From: Homarus americanus
Lineage: Eukaryota > Arthropoda > Malacostraca > Decapoda > Nephropidae
Direction: 5' to 3'
Assembly: GCF_018991925.1 (NCBI RefSeq)
Contig: NW_024753848.1
Location: forward strand, 1-64,000
Length of the DNA stretch: 64,000 nt
Shown here: positions 1 through 13,480 of the stretch, piece after piece
How positions within the stretch are numbered: the stretch's first letter is position 1
Layout: each line of letters starts with the position of its first letter
The notes under the pieces: model-generated
The model's input: only the letters and a program-made list of their open reading frames with translations
Databases searched by the model: none
What the model was told of the DNA's origin: nothing
Made by a program: the position numbers and the translations under genes

Positions 1-420
1 ATCTACTTATCATAGAAAACGGGAAATTTGTATCATAGAAAATGGGAAATATCTACTTTCCGGGAAAGTTGGTTATCTACTTTCCGAAAAGTAGATTATC
101 TACTTTCGAAAGTAGATTATCGACTATTCAAAGTATATTATCGACTTTGGGGAAATATTACCTAATTTTTCAAAGTAGATTATCATAGAAAACGGGAAAT
201 TTGTATCACAGAAATGGGAAATATCTACTTTCTGAAAGTTGGTTATCTATTGAAAAGGAAATTTGTATATAGAAAATGGAAATATCTACTTTCCCGAAAA
301 GTAGATTATCTACTTTTCGGGAAAGTAGATTATCGACTATTCGGGGAAGTATATTATCGACTTTTGGGGAAATATTACCTAATTTTTCAAAGTAGATTAT
401 CATAGAAAACTGGAAATTTG
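1..420 (-). repeat. Satellite array, inverted 5' segment
   Basis: This segment carries the same satellite family as the next 4.2 kb but in the opposite orientation: here the strand reads AGTAGATTATCATAGAAAAC, whereas beyond position 420 the reverse complement is found throughout. It contains the same sub-motifs (GGGAAATATCTACTTTC, GTAGATTATCTACTTT) in diverged form. The orientation switches at about 420/421. The short open frames are read-through of the stop-poor repeat and are not genes. Confidence 0.9.
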
Positions 421-3400
421 TTTTCTATGATAAGTAGATAACCAACTTTCCCAGAAAGTAGATATTTCCCATTTTCTATGATACAAATTTCCCGTTTTCT
501 ATGATAAGTAGATAACCAACTTTCCCAGAAAGTAGATATTTCCCATTTTCTGAGATACAAATTTCCCGTTTTCTATGATAATCTACTGTGCAAAATTAGG
601 TAATATTTCCCAAAAAGGCGATATTCTACTTCCCTGAAAAGTCGATAATCTACTTTCCCGAAAAGTAGATAATCTACTTTTTGGGAAAGTAGATAACCAA
701 CTTTCCCGGAAAGTAGATATTTCCCATTTTCTATGATACAAATTTCCCGTTTTCTATGATAAGTAGATAACCAACTTTCCCAGAAAGTAGATATTTCACA
801 TTTTCTGTGATACAAATTTCCCGTTTTCTATGATAATCTACTTTGCAAAATTAGGTAATATTTCCCCAAAAGTCGATAATCTACTTCCCCGAAAAGTCGA
901 TAATCTACTTTCCCGAAAAGTAGATAATCTACTTTTTGGGAAAATGAATAATATTTCGGAAAGTAGATATTTCATTTCTCAATGCAAATTTCCCGTTTTC
1001 TATGATAAGTAGATAACCAACTTTCCCAGAAAGTACATATTTCCCATTTTCTGTGATACAAATTTCCCGTTTTCTATGATAATCTACTTTGCAAAATTAG
1101 GTAATAATTCCCAAAAAGTCGATATTCTACTTCCCTGAAAAGTCGATAATCTACTTTCCCGAAAAGTAGATAATCTACTTTTTGGGAAAGTAGATAACCA
1201 ACTTTCCCGGAAAGTAGATATTTCCCATTTTCTATGATACAAATTTCCCGTTTTCTATGATAAGTAGATAACCAACTTTCCCAGAAAGTACATATTTCCA
1301 TTTTCTGTGATACAAATTTCCCGTTTTCTATGATAATCTACTTTGCAAAATTAGGTAATATTTCCCAAAAAGTCGATATTCTACTTCCCTGAAAAGTCGA
1401 TAATCTACTTTCCCGAAAAGTAGATAATCTACATTTTGGAAAAGTAGATAACCAACTTTCCCAGAAAGTAGATATTTCCCATTTTCTGTGATACAAATTT
1501 CCCGTTTTCTATGATAATCTACTTTGCAAAATTAGGTAATATTTCCCCAAAAGTCGATAATCTACTTCCCCGAAAAGTCGATAATCTACTTTCCCGAAAA
1601 GTAGATAATCTACTTTTTGGGAAAGTAGATAACCAACTTTCCCGGAGAGTAGATATTTCCCATTTTCTATGATACAAATTTCCCGTTTTCTATGATAAGT
1701 AGATAACCAACTTTCCCAGAAAGTACATATTTCCCATTTTCTGTGATACAAATTTCCCGTTTACTATGATAATCTACTTTGCAAAATTAGGTAATAATTC
1801 CAAAAAGTCGATATTCTACTTCCCTGAAAAGTCGATAATCTACTTTCCCGAAAAGTAGATAATCTACTTTTTGGGAAAGTAGATAACCAACTTTCCCGGA
1901 AAGTAGATATTTCCCATTTTCTATGATACAAATTTCCCGTTTTCTATGATAATCTACTTTTAAAATTGGTAATAATCTACTTCCCCGAAAAGTCGATAAC
2001 TTTCCCGAAAAGTAGATAATCTACTTTTTGGGAAAGTAGATAACCAACTTTCCCGGAAGTAGATATTTCCCCGTACAAATTTCCCGTTTCGGAAAGTACA
2101 TATTTCCCAGATACAATTTCCGTTTTCTATGATAATCTTTTCTCGATGAAAAGTCAATTACTTTCCCGAAAGTAGATAACCAACTTTCCCGGAAAGTAGA
2201 TATTTCCCATTTTCTATGATACAAATTTCCCGTTTTCTATGATAGTAGATAACCAACTTTCCCAGAAAGTACATATTTCCCATTTTCTGTGATACAAATT
2301 TCCCGTTTTCTATGATAATCTACTTTGCAAAATTAGGTAATAATTCCCAAAAAGTCGATATTCTACTTCCCTGAAAAGTCGATAATCTACTTTCCCGAAA
2401 AGTAGATAATCTACTTTTTGGGAAAGTAGATAACCAACTTTCCCAGAAAGTAGATATTTCCCATTTTCTGTGATACAAATTTCCCGTTTTCTATGATAAT
2501 CTACTTTGCAAAATTAGGTTATATTTCCCCAAAAGTCGATAATCTACTTCCCCGAAAAGTCGATAATCTACTTTCCGCGAAAAGTAGATAATCTACTTTT
2601 TGGGAAAGTAGATAACCAACTTTCCCGGAAAGTAGATATTTCCCATTTTCTATGATACAAATTTCCCGTTTTCTATGATAAGTAGATAACCAACTTTCCC
2701 AGAAAGTACATATTTCCCATTTTCTGTGATACAAATTTCCCGTTTTCTATGATAATCTACTTTGCAAAATTAGGTAATATTTCCCAAAAAGTCGATATTC
2801 TACTTCCCTGAAAAGTCGATAATCTACTTTCCCGAAAAGTAGATAATCTACTTTTTGGGAAAGTAGATAACCAACTTTCCCAGAAAGTAGATATTTCCCA
2901 TTTTCTGTGATACAAATTTCCCGTTTTCTATGATAATCTACTTTGCAAAATTAGGTAATATTTCCCCAAAAGTCGATAATCTACTTCCCCGAAAAGTCGA
3001 TAATCTACTTTCCCGAAAAGTAGATAATCTACTTTTTGGGAAAGTAGATAACCAACTTTCCCGGAAAGTAGATATTTCCCATTTTCTATGATACAAATTT
3101 CCCGTTTTCTATGATAAGTAGATAACCAACTTTCCCAGAAAGTACATATTTCCCATTTTCTGTGATACAAATTTCCCGTTTTCTATGATAATCTACTTTG
3201 CAAAATTAGGTAATAATTCCCAAAAAGTCGATATTCTACTTCCCTGAAAAGTCGATAATCTACTTTCCCGAAAAGTAGATAATCTACTTTTTGGGAAAGT
3301 AGATAACCAACTTTCCCGGAAAGTAGATATTTCCCATTTTCTATGATACAAATTTCCCGTTTTCTATGATAAGTAGATAACCAACTTTCCCAGAAAGTAC

Positions 3401-4650
3401 ATATTTCCCATTTTCTGTGATACAAATTTCCCGTTTTCTATGATAATCTACTTTGCAAAATTAGGTAATATTTTCCAAAAAGTCGATATTCTACTTCCCT
3501 GAAAAGTCGATAATCTACTTTCCCGAAAAGTAGATAATCTACTTTTTGGGAAAGTAGATAACCAACTTTCCCAGAAAGTAGATATTTCCCATTTTCTGTG
3601 ATACAAATTTCCCGTTTTCTATGATAATCTACTTTGCAAAATTAGGTAATATTTCCCCAAAAGTCGATAATCTACTTCCCCGAAAAGTCGATAATCTACT
3701 TTCCCGAAAAGTAGATAATCTACTTTTTGGGAAAGTAGATAACCAACTTTCCCGGAAAGTAGATATTTCCCATTTTCTATGATACAAATTTCCCGTTTTC
3801 TATGATAAGTAGATAACCAACTTTCCCAGAAAGTACATATTTCCCATTTTCTGTGATACAAATTTCCCGTTTTCTATGATAATCTACTTTGCAAAATTAG
3901 GTAATAATTCCCAAAAAGTCGATATTCTACTTCCCTGAAAAGTCGATAATCTACTTTCCCGAAAAGTAGATAATCTACTTTTTGGGAAAGTAGATAACCA
4001 ACTTTCCCGGAAAGTAGATATTTCCCATTTTCTATGATACAAATTTCCCGTTTTCTATGATAAGTAGATAACCAACTTTCCCAGAAAGTACATATTTCCC
4101 ATTTTCTGTGATACAAATTTCCCGTTTTCTATGATAATCTACTTTGCAAAATTAGGTAATATTTCCCAAAAAGTCGATATTCTACTTCCCTGAAAAGTCG
4201 ATAATCTACTTTCCCGAAAAGTAGATAATCTACTTTTTGGGAAAGTAGATAACCAACTTTCCCAGAAAGTAGATATTTCCCATTTTCTGTGATACAAATT
4301 TCCCGTTTTCTATGATAAGTAGATAACCAACTTTCCCAGAAAGTACACATTTCCCATTTTCTGTGAAACAAATTTCCTGTTTTCTATGATAATCTACTTT
4401 GCAAAATTAGGTAATAATTCCCAAAAAGTCGATATTCTACTTCCCCAAAAAGTCGATAATCTACTTTCCCGAAAAGTAGATAACCAACTTTCCCGGAAAG
4501 TAGATATTTCCCATTTTCTATGATACAAATTTCTCGTTTTCTATGATAAGTAGATAACCAACTTTCCCAGAAAGTATATATTTCCCATTTTCTGTGATAC
4601 AAATTTCCCATTTTCTATTAAAATTTACTTTGGAAAATTAGGTAATATTT
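421..4650 (+). repeat. Palindrome-rich satellite with higher-order repeat
   Basis: Tandem satellite built from about 255-bp and about 181-bp monomers. Monomer starts at 2928, 3183, 3438, 3619, 3874, 4129 and 4384 give spacings of 255, 255, 181, 255, 255 and 255. The order 255-255-181 therefore forms a higher-order unit of about 691 bp. The 181-bp form lacks one internal segment of the 255-bp form. Each monomer holds near-palindromes such as AAAGTAGATAATCTACTTT. Copies between 2,700 and 4,400 are almost identical; those near 1,950-2,250 are scrambled and partly deleted. The 75-80 residue open frames on the minus strand are repeat artefacts. Confidence 0.93.
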
Positions 4651-4700
4651 CCACAGAAAATGGGAAATATATACTTTCCGGGCAAGTTACTTAACATAGG
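4651..4700 (-). repeat. Satellite, terminal inverted fragment
   Basis: The last about 50 bp of the satellite block flip back to the orientation seen at 1-420 (GAAAATGGGAAATATATACT, then TTTCCGGGCAAG). Unique sequence begins immediately afterwards. Confidence 0.65.
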
Positions 4701-7700
4701 TAATATGTACGACACCACGACCAAGAAAGATACTCTTGGTGGTTGATTTTGCTGCTTAGCACTGTTGTTATGGTATGTATTTGATCTTAATAGTCAAGCC
4801 ATTACATACTGTATTCGGATAAATATGCGTAAATCAATTCCATCCCATGTTCATAGGATTTTAACATTACATCCTAAAAGTCATGTAGTTATAGTTTATT
4901 AAACAGAAGGTTTAATGATAAAATACAATTTCAACATACTGATTTATTAACGTGAAGAACAGACATGGGAATCTACACACCTTTCAAAATACAACATAAT
5001 ATCAGCCATACCGCTTTGAACCAAGGAAAAAATCTTAATGCTAATGATACAGACAAAGTATTTATGTGACGTAAATGTCTGTTGCCAGCAATTCAATACT
5101 TCATTTGCCTGTACGAGATGTGATCAACAATAACATATCTTGCAGAGTGTTTCAGACAAGGTCTCTCTCTTCCATGGTTTTGTATAATATCCTGAGCCCA
5201 ACACAAAGCTTTGCTTGGGAGTTTATTAATCACTGATTACTATTTTTCTCTAGTATAGCAAGAACAGCATCTAAAGATGTTAGAAACAAAAGTAAACAAG
5301 GTTAAAACCTGAGAAATTTCTCAGTAAAAGTCAACCTTGTATACTTTTATATAATGCTGGTTAATTATATACTTCATAATATGAACATCAAACTAGAAGT
5401 GCATGCAATGTATTTGGGAATTTGCCTGAAACACTACATTACTACACATTTCAGTGGCATCATTCCCTATATACATGCTAGATGTACATTATTAATATTA
5501 TTCATTTCCAACTAAAGCCTCAAGCTCTCTAACAGTTAATTATAGTGCTGCACCTGATTCAAATACACAGCACTCAAATCTAATAAGATTAATATTAAAG
5601 GTAATATTCAGCGACAAAATGAAAATTATTGGACAAACCCACGAAAATGTCCTAACTTGGACACTGACATTGGTGCTTCAGTACAAATAACTTCTATTTC
5701 TCAGTCGCTAAACCTCACCATCGTGTTTATTAATGTACAACAAGGACGAATCAACAAGGGAAACAACACCTGACATAAAAAGAAGGGGATGGGAGAGTGT
5801 GGCTCACTGGTAAACCTGTTGAGGCTTTAAGTAAGAAAATTGAACTTGTAAGAGCTTGTCACAGCTGCCCCATCTCTCCACAACCTCTTCAACTCTGCAC
5901 ACTTCAGGTGGGACTTGAAGTCAATATAAAAGAGAAAGCAATTTCTTTACGACATCAAGTGAGATTTCTGAAGGTTGATTGGAAGACAGCGACATGGTCC
6001 TCCATTCTTTAAAATATAAATTCCACACTACCTTGCATAAATACCTTGGATCTGAATGAAATTAGGAGGACCCCCATGCCTTCTGCCAAACAATCCATTA
6101 GAACACTCATGCTATGTCTGATGAATAGTGACAAGAGCAATAGTTACAGACAGTAAGGTTCTTCCCTGCTTTAAATGTTGAGATCCATGAGAAATATTCT
6201 ACTATACTGCATTTAACAACAGCAAAAATCTGGTTACCAGTATTGCTAGCTTGATTCATTAGCTACCTGACTTTTTTTATGTAAATAATATGCATTTCTG
6301 AATTACACAGAGTGTTTCATCTGAGGAACAGGAAAAAAAACAAAAAATCTGTTGGTCCTCCTCTCATACCCGCATAGTGTAGACTGAGAAATGTGCTTAT
6401 AATGTTCTACATTTTCCTGTGTTATAAACAAACTTTCCATAAACTACCACATTAATCAAATTACCTAAAATGATGGTAAGTTGCACATACACCAGCTAGT
6501 AATTATTTACCATATATTGAAAAACCAACACCCAATTTTAACATATAAGGAGAAGCAAAACACAGGAGAATGAGCAATAAGAAGAAATCCCTGAGAAGTA
6601 TTGCAAAAGTATCGTAGAAGATCGGTGCCCTTGACTCATCGTTACTCAAGGTTTTTAATTTTTTTTTTCGTTTTTAGTCTGCACCTTAAACATTTAATAT
6701 ATTTTTTGTTAAATATCTCATTAAAGAGTTGATTATGGTGTTTGTTACAGTCACTAAATATATGCCTTGGTGACTATCTCAATGAGGATTTATTTCCAAT
6801 CACATTGTCATTAATATGTAATTATAGTTTACCATAAACTCAAATACAATGAGATGAACATAAATAACAAACTCAAACATTGACAGACAAGGCAAATACT
6901 CAGGACATGACACACACCAACTATGAGCAGTGACAGTACTTCAAAAATGCATCTACATCCAACAATATAGAATATCACCATTGCTTACTGTCTGTAACTG
7001 TAGCTATTATATTGCATTTTAACTTAACCTGATGGTGTAGAACAGCTTTTTTTATGTTTATCACTTACCAAATGTAATGTGGAGATAAGATACTGAGCCA
7101 TATGAGGTACCACAGCTTGATCCTAAGCCTGTGAAGTTCAACACAAGGGGGAAACAATACCATCATGTTGATGGCTGAGTCCCAACACCAGCTCACTCCT
7201 ACATCATATCTCAAATCAGATGGTAACTGCAGCAAACATCTTGACTAATATAGTCAATAAGAAGACAAAGCTTACTGCTTTATGTGACAGATTAAAGTCA
7301 ATCCTGGAATTCAGCCTCAAGACTCCAAGCCACTGATCATTTACCAATTAACAATAAAATGGTTTGCCCAATGACAGATGTAACATCTTTAATTGAAATG
7401 CCCTAATTATGCAAAATTACCCTTAAAAATCAACAAGGTAATTTACAAAGTGACAATGTGCTAAATTAACGGTGAAAACAGAGGAATATATAGTCTCCTT
7501 AAAACAATGAAAAATTAAAATAAATTTCGTTCCAACATAGTGAACAGAAATAAAAACTTAGCTAATAGCCCTACTTAACAATATCCTAACACTTTATTTC
7601 TTAAAACTCTCAGTAAATCTTCATAATTATAATAGAAAATCCAATGAAGAAAACAGATCCTGGACTTAGGACACCACTCTAATAAGTATCCGGTTCAGTA

Positions 7701-10486
7701 GTAATTAGTAAGCAGATGAAATTAAGTGATGCCACCCAATTCTAGACAGTCAAGTTTGAGGCGATCTACATGATGACCAGTGGTGATTGATACACTGAAG
7801 TTACCTAATACATTATGTTATATTTCAAAACTGTTGGTTCAAGTTCAGAACATATTAAATCATTAGTGTTATTATTTAAATTAATCAATATTTCTAGCAT
7901 GAATCACTGGTAATAAGTGATAAGAAATTCATAGCTCACATGAAGGACCAACAAGTAATTCCGAAGAGCCTCAGTGACTACCTAGAATGGGTAAAGACAA
8001 ACATGGAAGTCTCAACCTAGATAATATAGAACTGCCAACTCCAACAAGACACTGTTGTACCGGTATATGAATCACCTTGGTTCAGTCCTCCCCCAGTGAA
8101 AATGAAAAAAGAGGCTGAAAACAAGAACATTGTTGAGTGTCCATCTATCTAATATCACAATGCAGACAACTGTCCAGTTTGATTCAGTGACTGTAACAGT
8201 AAATTTATGAGTCATCACAACTGGGGTTGAAATTTTAATAAAGCATGACAGGGAATATGAAGTGCATAAATAGTACCAAGTAATTACAGCTACTGTTACA
8301 GTCAGATTTTAGTCATAAACTTACAAAATTTTAATATGGGTCATTCTGAGTCACCCAAAACTCTTTTATATTATCAAAACTTCAAAATCATCCAAAATAT
8401 TGGATGTATGATCTACCACTACAAATACTTGAAAAATAGTCCATAATACATGTAAGTTTGTAACTACAATTAGACTCGGCTCACTCAAGTGAAGATGTGA
8501 GAACTATGAATTGGTTTCATCATAATTAACGTATGCAATGGGAAATATCAGCAATGAAGACAATTTGAAAACAAATTAATAACAGTATACTTGTCTTCCT
8601 GATCAGAATTAAATACCAAAACATCCTAATAAGCGTACAGTGAGGAGTGTTATGTTTTGATTAAATCTTGATGAAGGAACATTTATAATATTCCATTTAT
8701 TATGAACTACTGAAAAACAAGTGATGGGGAAAGTCAATGTATTTATTGCCTGAGAGTAAATTCATATCTTGCCCAAATATTTCATACAAATTCGGTTATT
8801 TCCTATATTTCACCGCCTTTTTCTGTGTGTGTGTGGGTGTGAAATAACATCATGGTTATTTCTGTGTAGAGTACCTGTATTTCTAATGATTGTAAAGCAT
8901 GGAGAGGTTCCTTCATTTTGGCTATCCACCAAAAGAAATTAAGGAACACTCACTGAAACAAAGTAAATTATAAAGTAGCCGAGGAATTATCAAAGTTCTC
9001 ACACCTTCACCTTGTAAACACAGTTGGCATGATCTGAGTTTTTTTTTCCTCGTCACACTCTTCCTCACTACAGCCATTTTTGTATTCTCCAAAACCACAT
9101 GAGCATGGACCAGCATTCTTGTTTGTTGGTATACCATCAGTAGTAAGTAGAGTTAGTTTCTAAACAATCAACGTTACAGATGATTGCTTCACACTTTCGT
9201 CTACTGTTCAGGGGCCTAAGAGCAAGGGGCCTAGACTTTAACATTCACTAAACAATTTTTTTTCTATGGAGACGCCTTTGCATCTTTCAAGGCTTATAAA
9301 GTGTTATTTACAGCATTGGTGGCGCATACAAGAAGGTAAACCCGCACTGGATACAAGTATCACGTCAACACAGACAATATAAGCATCGTCATCTCCATAG
9401 CTAGTGGCTTGGGTGATTCAAAATTTCTCAGAAGCTGAAGTCAATAATTACACAAAAGTGAGTTCAACCACATCTACACGTAACTATGGCAATTGTATCT
9501 ATGGCGCTATAACAGCCGAGGTGACATCCTGAATTATAACAGCATATTGTATATATAACATTAGAATAGGGATAATATGATCTGCTTGTATTAAAAGAAA
9601 TAGCGATTGGTTTTATGACGAGGTAGATTCAGCCGTTCTCAGATGATGTAATACCTTCCTAATATAGCCTGAATTGTTGTCCGTTTAAGAATGGTGTCTT
9701 ACTGGAGTCATAAAATACTCAAGCATTAAACCATACTTATGGACTGTGGGTCTAGAGTCAAATGATTAAAAACTTATGTAACCAGAAAACTGCAGCCAGA
9801 GTGACCATACCAGTTTTAAGTTGGAATAAAAATTAATCATCACTTCTAGACCCTAGAATCACTTGAGACTCACAAGGCCACCTGATACATATCCTGAATT
9901 CCATACTGCAATTCTGTGTACTGTGTCCCTGCTAAGCCACAAGCATGTTCCCAGGGTAAGCCTCGGGGGTGTTCTACTGCCGAGAAAAAAGCTATTTGAA
10001 CAGATCCTATACAAACTGCTCATTATCAGTTCTAAATCTGGTTTCCTACCAGTTGCTTGCTCTAACCAACTATTAATCTGCTGTAAGAAACTTCTTTTAG
10101 AACATTAAATGTTAATCTTAGAATCTGCTTCAACTGTATGTGTTCTCGTGTAAATTCCCTCATAAACAAATTGGCCTGTCACACTGTCACCTTTTCCAAC
10201 TGTGGAAGCACATCATCAATCAATGCTCTGTGCAGCAAGTTACTTGCAACACATTCAACCCTAAATCACAGACAAAACACTTTGCATTCCCTATTAACCT
10301 GCCAAGTGACAAGCCTTGCAGTAATAAAGACTTGATGACCTTGGCTATACAAGTAACCTTGGGTTACAGGCAGTTGTGCAAAGGTACACTCATCATTTAC
10401 CACTAAAACCACTATAACGCGGTGAGTTTAGCATGGCAAATCCTCCCTACGCACTACCCTAACATCCTTCTAGTGGTGGGCCAGCA
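4701..10486. other. Unique AT-rich sequence 3' of midnolin; no clear gene
   Basis: About 5.8 kb with no tandem repeats and AT-rich composition, unlike either flank. It starts directly after the satellite and ends at the midnolin stop codon, so its right-hand part should contain the midnolin 3' UTR on the minus strand. Several TTTATT (AATAAA on the minus strand) hexamers occur, too many to choose a polyadenylation site. Open frames of up to 88 codons on either strand lack splice context or recognisable motifs. One weak short exon candidate is listed at 9007-9159. Confidence 0.6.
9007..9159 (-). other. Weak candidate terminal exon, cysteine-containing
   Basis: On the minus strand an acceptor-like GATTGTTTAG ends at 9160. 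It is followed by 50 codons and a TGA at 9009-9007. The peptide includes CSCGFGEYKNGC followed by SEEECDEEKK, an evenly spaced four-cysteine cluster with an acidic/lysine tail. I do not recognise a family. The frame is short, lacks any visible upstream exon, and part of the tail comes from a poly-T run, so it may be chance. It could also be 3' UTR of midnolin. Confidence 0.15.
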
Positions 10487-10767
10487 TTAAGCCACAACAG
10501 TCTCTGAGTTGAGCTCACACAGGGTAGTGGGATCTGTGCCATCTGGTTTACTACCATCTACATCCATGGCTTGAGTAGCACTTGTTGCTGTGCTACTGGT
10601 GGCGACAACAGTCGGAACACTGGTGTCAGTGGCCCATGATGCTGCAGTGTGGGGGTAGGGGCGGGTACGGGCATCACGGCGAGCCTTGCGCCGAGCCCGT
10701 CTCTGCTCCATTATTAGTCTTAACTGTTCCACTTTCGTGCGCATTGCTTGGTTCTCATCACCAGAAT
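10487..10767 (-). CDS. MIDN: Midnolin terminal exon: C-terminal helix and basic region
   Basis: 281 bp including TAA at 10489-10487. Acceptor AAATTATTGCAG. It encodes [20 protein letters not shown], then the arginine-rich [14 protein letters not shown], followed by a low-complexity Thr/Ala-rich stretch and a last segment ending SETVVA. The helix-plus-basic block corresponds to the C-terminal helix that contacts the proteasome and probably doubles as a nuclear localisation signal. The VVA terminus is also typical of the family. Confidence 0.95.
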
Positions 10768-13415
10768 CTGCAATAATTTAGATAATTACATAAGTTGTTC
10801 TTTCCACATCACACATACATTAAAATATTATAATGTCATTTGTATGTTTAAGGTCATCAGTACTATTAACTTAAGGCAAGGGATAAAGGATGCCTTAGGA
10901 TTCACAGATGATAATTTATGGTAGTTAAATAAATCCAAGGTAATAAATATGTCTCCCCAATACTCTGCCTTTTCACTAAAACCAATACAATACATCAGCT
11001 TCCAGCAAGCGTACAGTACACTTTACTGCCTCAAGGTAAAACTTGTTACACAAATGCACGTCAAATGGGTTCACGTCCTAACAGGCCCTAATCTAATTAA
11101 CTACAGTATAATTAAGGCACATTATAACATCTCCAGTGCTAATTGTAAGGTTGACAATTTTTAATGGAAAGCCCAAGTAGTCAGTCAACATGCCATAATT
11201 TTTTTCTTTAAGTATTGACAAAGTTTTGGTTCTACTGTGATACACACAAAAGATACGAGGAAATAGTAACCACCAAACATGATATTCAACTAGAGTACTT
11301 GTATTAATATTGTGTACTTTACTGGAGTGATCTGTGGGATACAGAACTGTATCAACATTGCATACAAGCTCTCTATCCCCTTTCCTTTACACCAGATTGT
11401 AAAGTACAGTAAATACCATAAGTAGTTTAGTAAGAGGTTGATGAAAAAGGATTAAATAAACCAAAAAGAAAGGACACATGAAATTTAGTTGATTAAAACC
11501 AAAAGGAAAAGGTTTATAAACATATAAGTGGATAATGGAACCAAAGGGAAAGTTTTTTAGAAAATCAATGTGAATGGGGTATATCAACATAGGAACCTGG
11601 GTTTGACACTATTAAATTTTAAGTCAGTTTTAAGAACTTGTTTTATAGTTTTATCTAACAAAAACATTTAATATTTTACCACAACTGGCAGATCAAAAGT
11701 ACATGAGATACAATACGTGGCCATTGTTAGGTTCCACCACATCAAGTAAACAAAACAGCATATTTTTGTGTATTACTGTACCTTGTTCGGCAGTTTGTGC
11801 ATTATCAGCAGATTTCCCGCCACCTGAATACGTCACAGAATCGTGTGACTGCAAGCCACTGGTGGAGGCGCCTCCCATCTGCTGTGTTCCCCGCCTGATG
11901 CTCCCACTACTACTCTTGTTGCGACTAGTGGTAGGAGTCGAGGTACTGAGGGAGATGTTGGTAGAGTGTCGACGATATTGGGGAGTGGCACATAAGAGGT
12001 CGTTAAGGATATGGATGATGGTGGAAATGTCCCGTTTTGGCCGTCCCTGCCTGTCCTGTAGTGCTGGGTTCAGTGTACCTGCAAGAAAACAAGATTTAAT
12101 TAATTGAAATCAAAGAGTTCTAATACTGAACTGAATTCCATACCAATGTGCTTGAATGTTTGCCTTAAACTACAAGTAATATTTTTTCATTACCTTAAAT
12201 TTCATATTGACATATAAGGGGTCATAGACGTATCAACAAAGGGTGTTTCTCACTATAGGCGCTGTAGCCACTTTATAGTTATATTCTACACAACAACAAA
12301 AAGTTTTCTTAGCCATTCATGTTTTTTTCCCTTACAGGTCTAACCTCTTAAGACCTAAATTTAAAACAGTTATAAAACCTCATTAGTGTTTTTAAAATAC
12401 AGTAATTGTTTGTGGATATCTTTCTAGGCAGGAGCCACAGACTTCGTTTTTGTAACTAAATGTTTATTCCAGTTTAAGTGGTCATCAACACAGACACTAG
12501 GAATTTATGACGTCTGATACTCTGAGAAGGCATAATGGTGACATAACAGTCTCGGTATTTTGCAATGCTTGGGACTAAGACTTAAGACCGCAGTACAGTA
12601 CAATTATACAGTACAGGTAGTGTAATATAGTACTGTACATAGGAGGTGGATCACTCGGGTAACTTATTGTTGTGACTGTGATATAAAGCTCGTGACCGAC
12701 TTTCTTAGCAGTTCGACTGTTAAAGGGAAAATCAGTTTGGTTCAAGTATGGTTCAATTTTTACCTCGACTGTATAGTTGTATTTCATCTCACATACATAG
12801 GCATCTGTGGTCTAGGATTAGTGCCGGATTTAGGAGTGTTCAGAGTGTGTGGCCAAACAGGTCTATTTTTACCTGTACATGCACTGTACATGTATTATGT
12901 CGTTGCACAGCCTGGGGTGAGTTTTCTTTGCTATGAATAAACACTTTCATAACTTAATGGTTTGTGGGTCTGTTACTAAAATTAAGTAGTGTGGGACTTA
13001 GGGTACCCACACATCTCAGCTGCAAAGGGCCTCCACAGGCCTAAATCTGGCACTGTCTAGGATGGCAAACCTTAATAAATTACTGACTATCAAAATATAC
13101 AGCAAGTATATTTCTATGCCATCAGTACAGTACTGTATTCTGAAGAGTGAAATACCTAGACTACAGTATTGATCACACTAAAATAATTAGAAAATACATT
13201 TTAAGTGTTAGTATGAAAGTACTGTAGTATAAAAGTTATATGTAAACTATTCTACACATTGTATCAAGATCTACATAAATTGTTACCTGAGAAAGTGCCT
13301 GAGTAAACCCCCTTGCCATGGTGGTGCATACTCTCAATTATGGCTCCCTGCTTCTTAATGCCACCAATGCCACTACCACTGTTGCTGCTACTTGAACTGC
13401 TGCTGCTGCTGTTGC

Positions 13416-13480
<65 letters not shown>

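Noticed and set aside
206..4611. Family of 65-80 residue proteins in the first 4.7 kb
   Set aside because: Identical frames repeat once per satellite monomer and arise from stop-poor tandem DNA; no promoter, splice or codon evidence.
11703..12107. 134-codon plus-strand open frame
   Set aside because: Antisense shadow of the midnolin ILNDLL exon.
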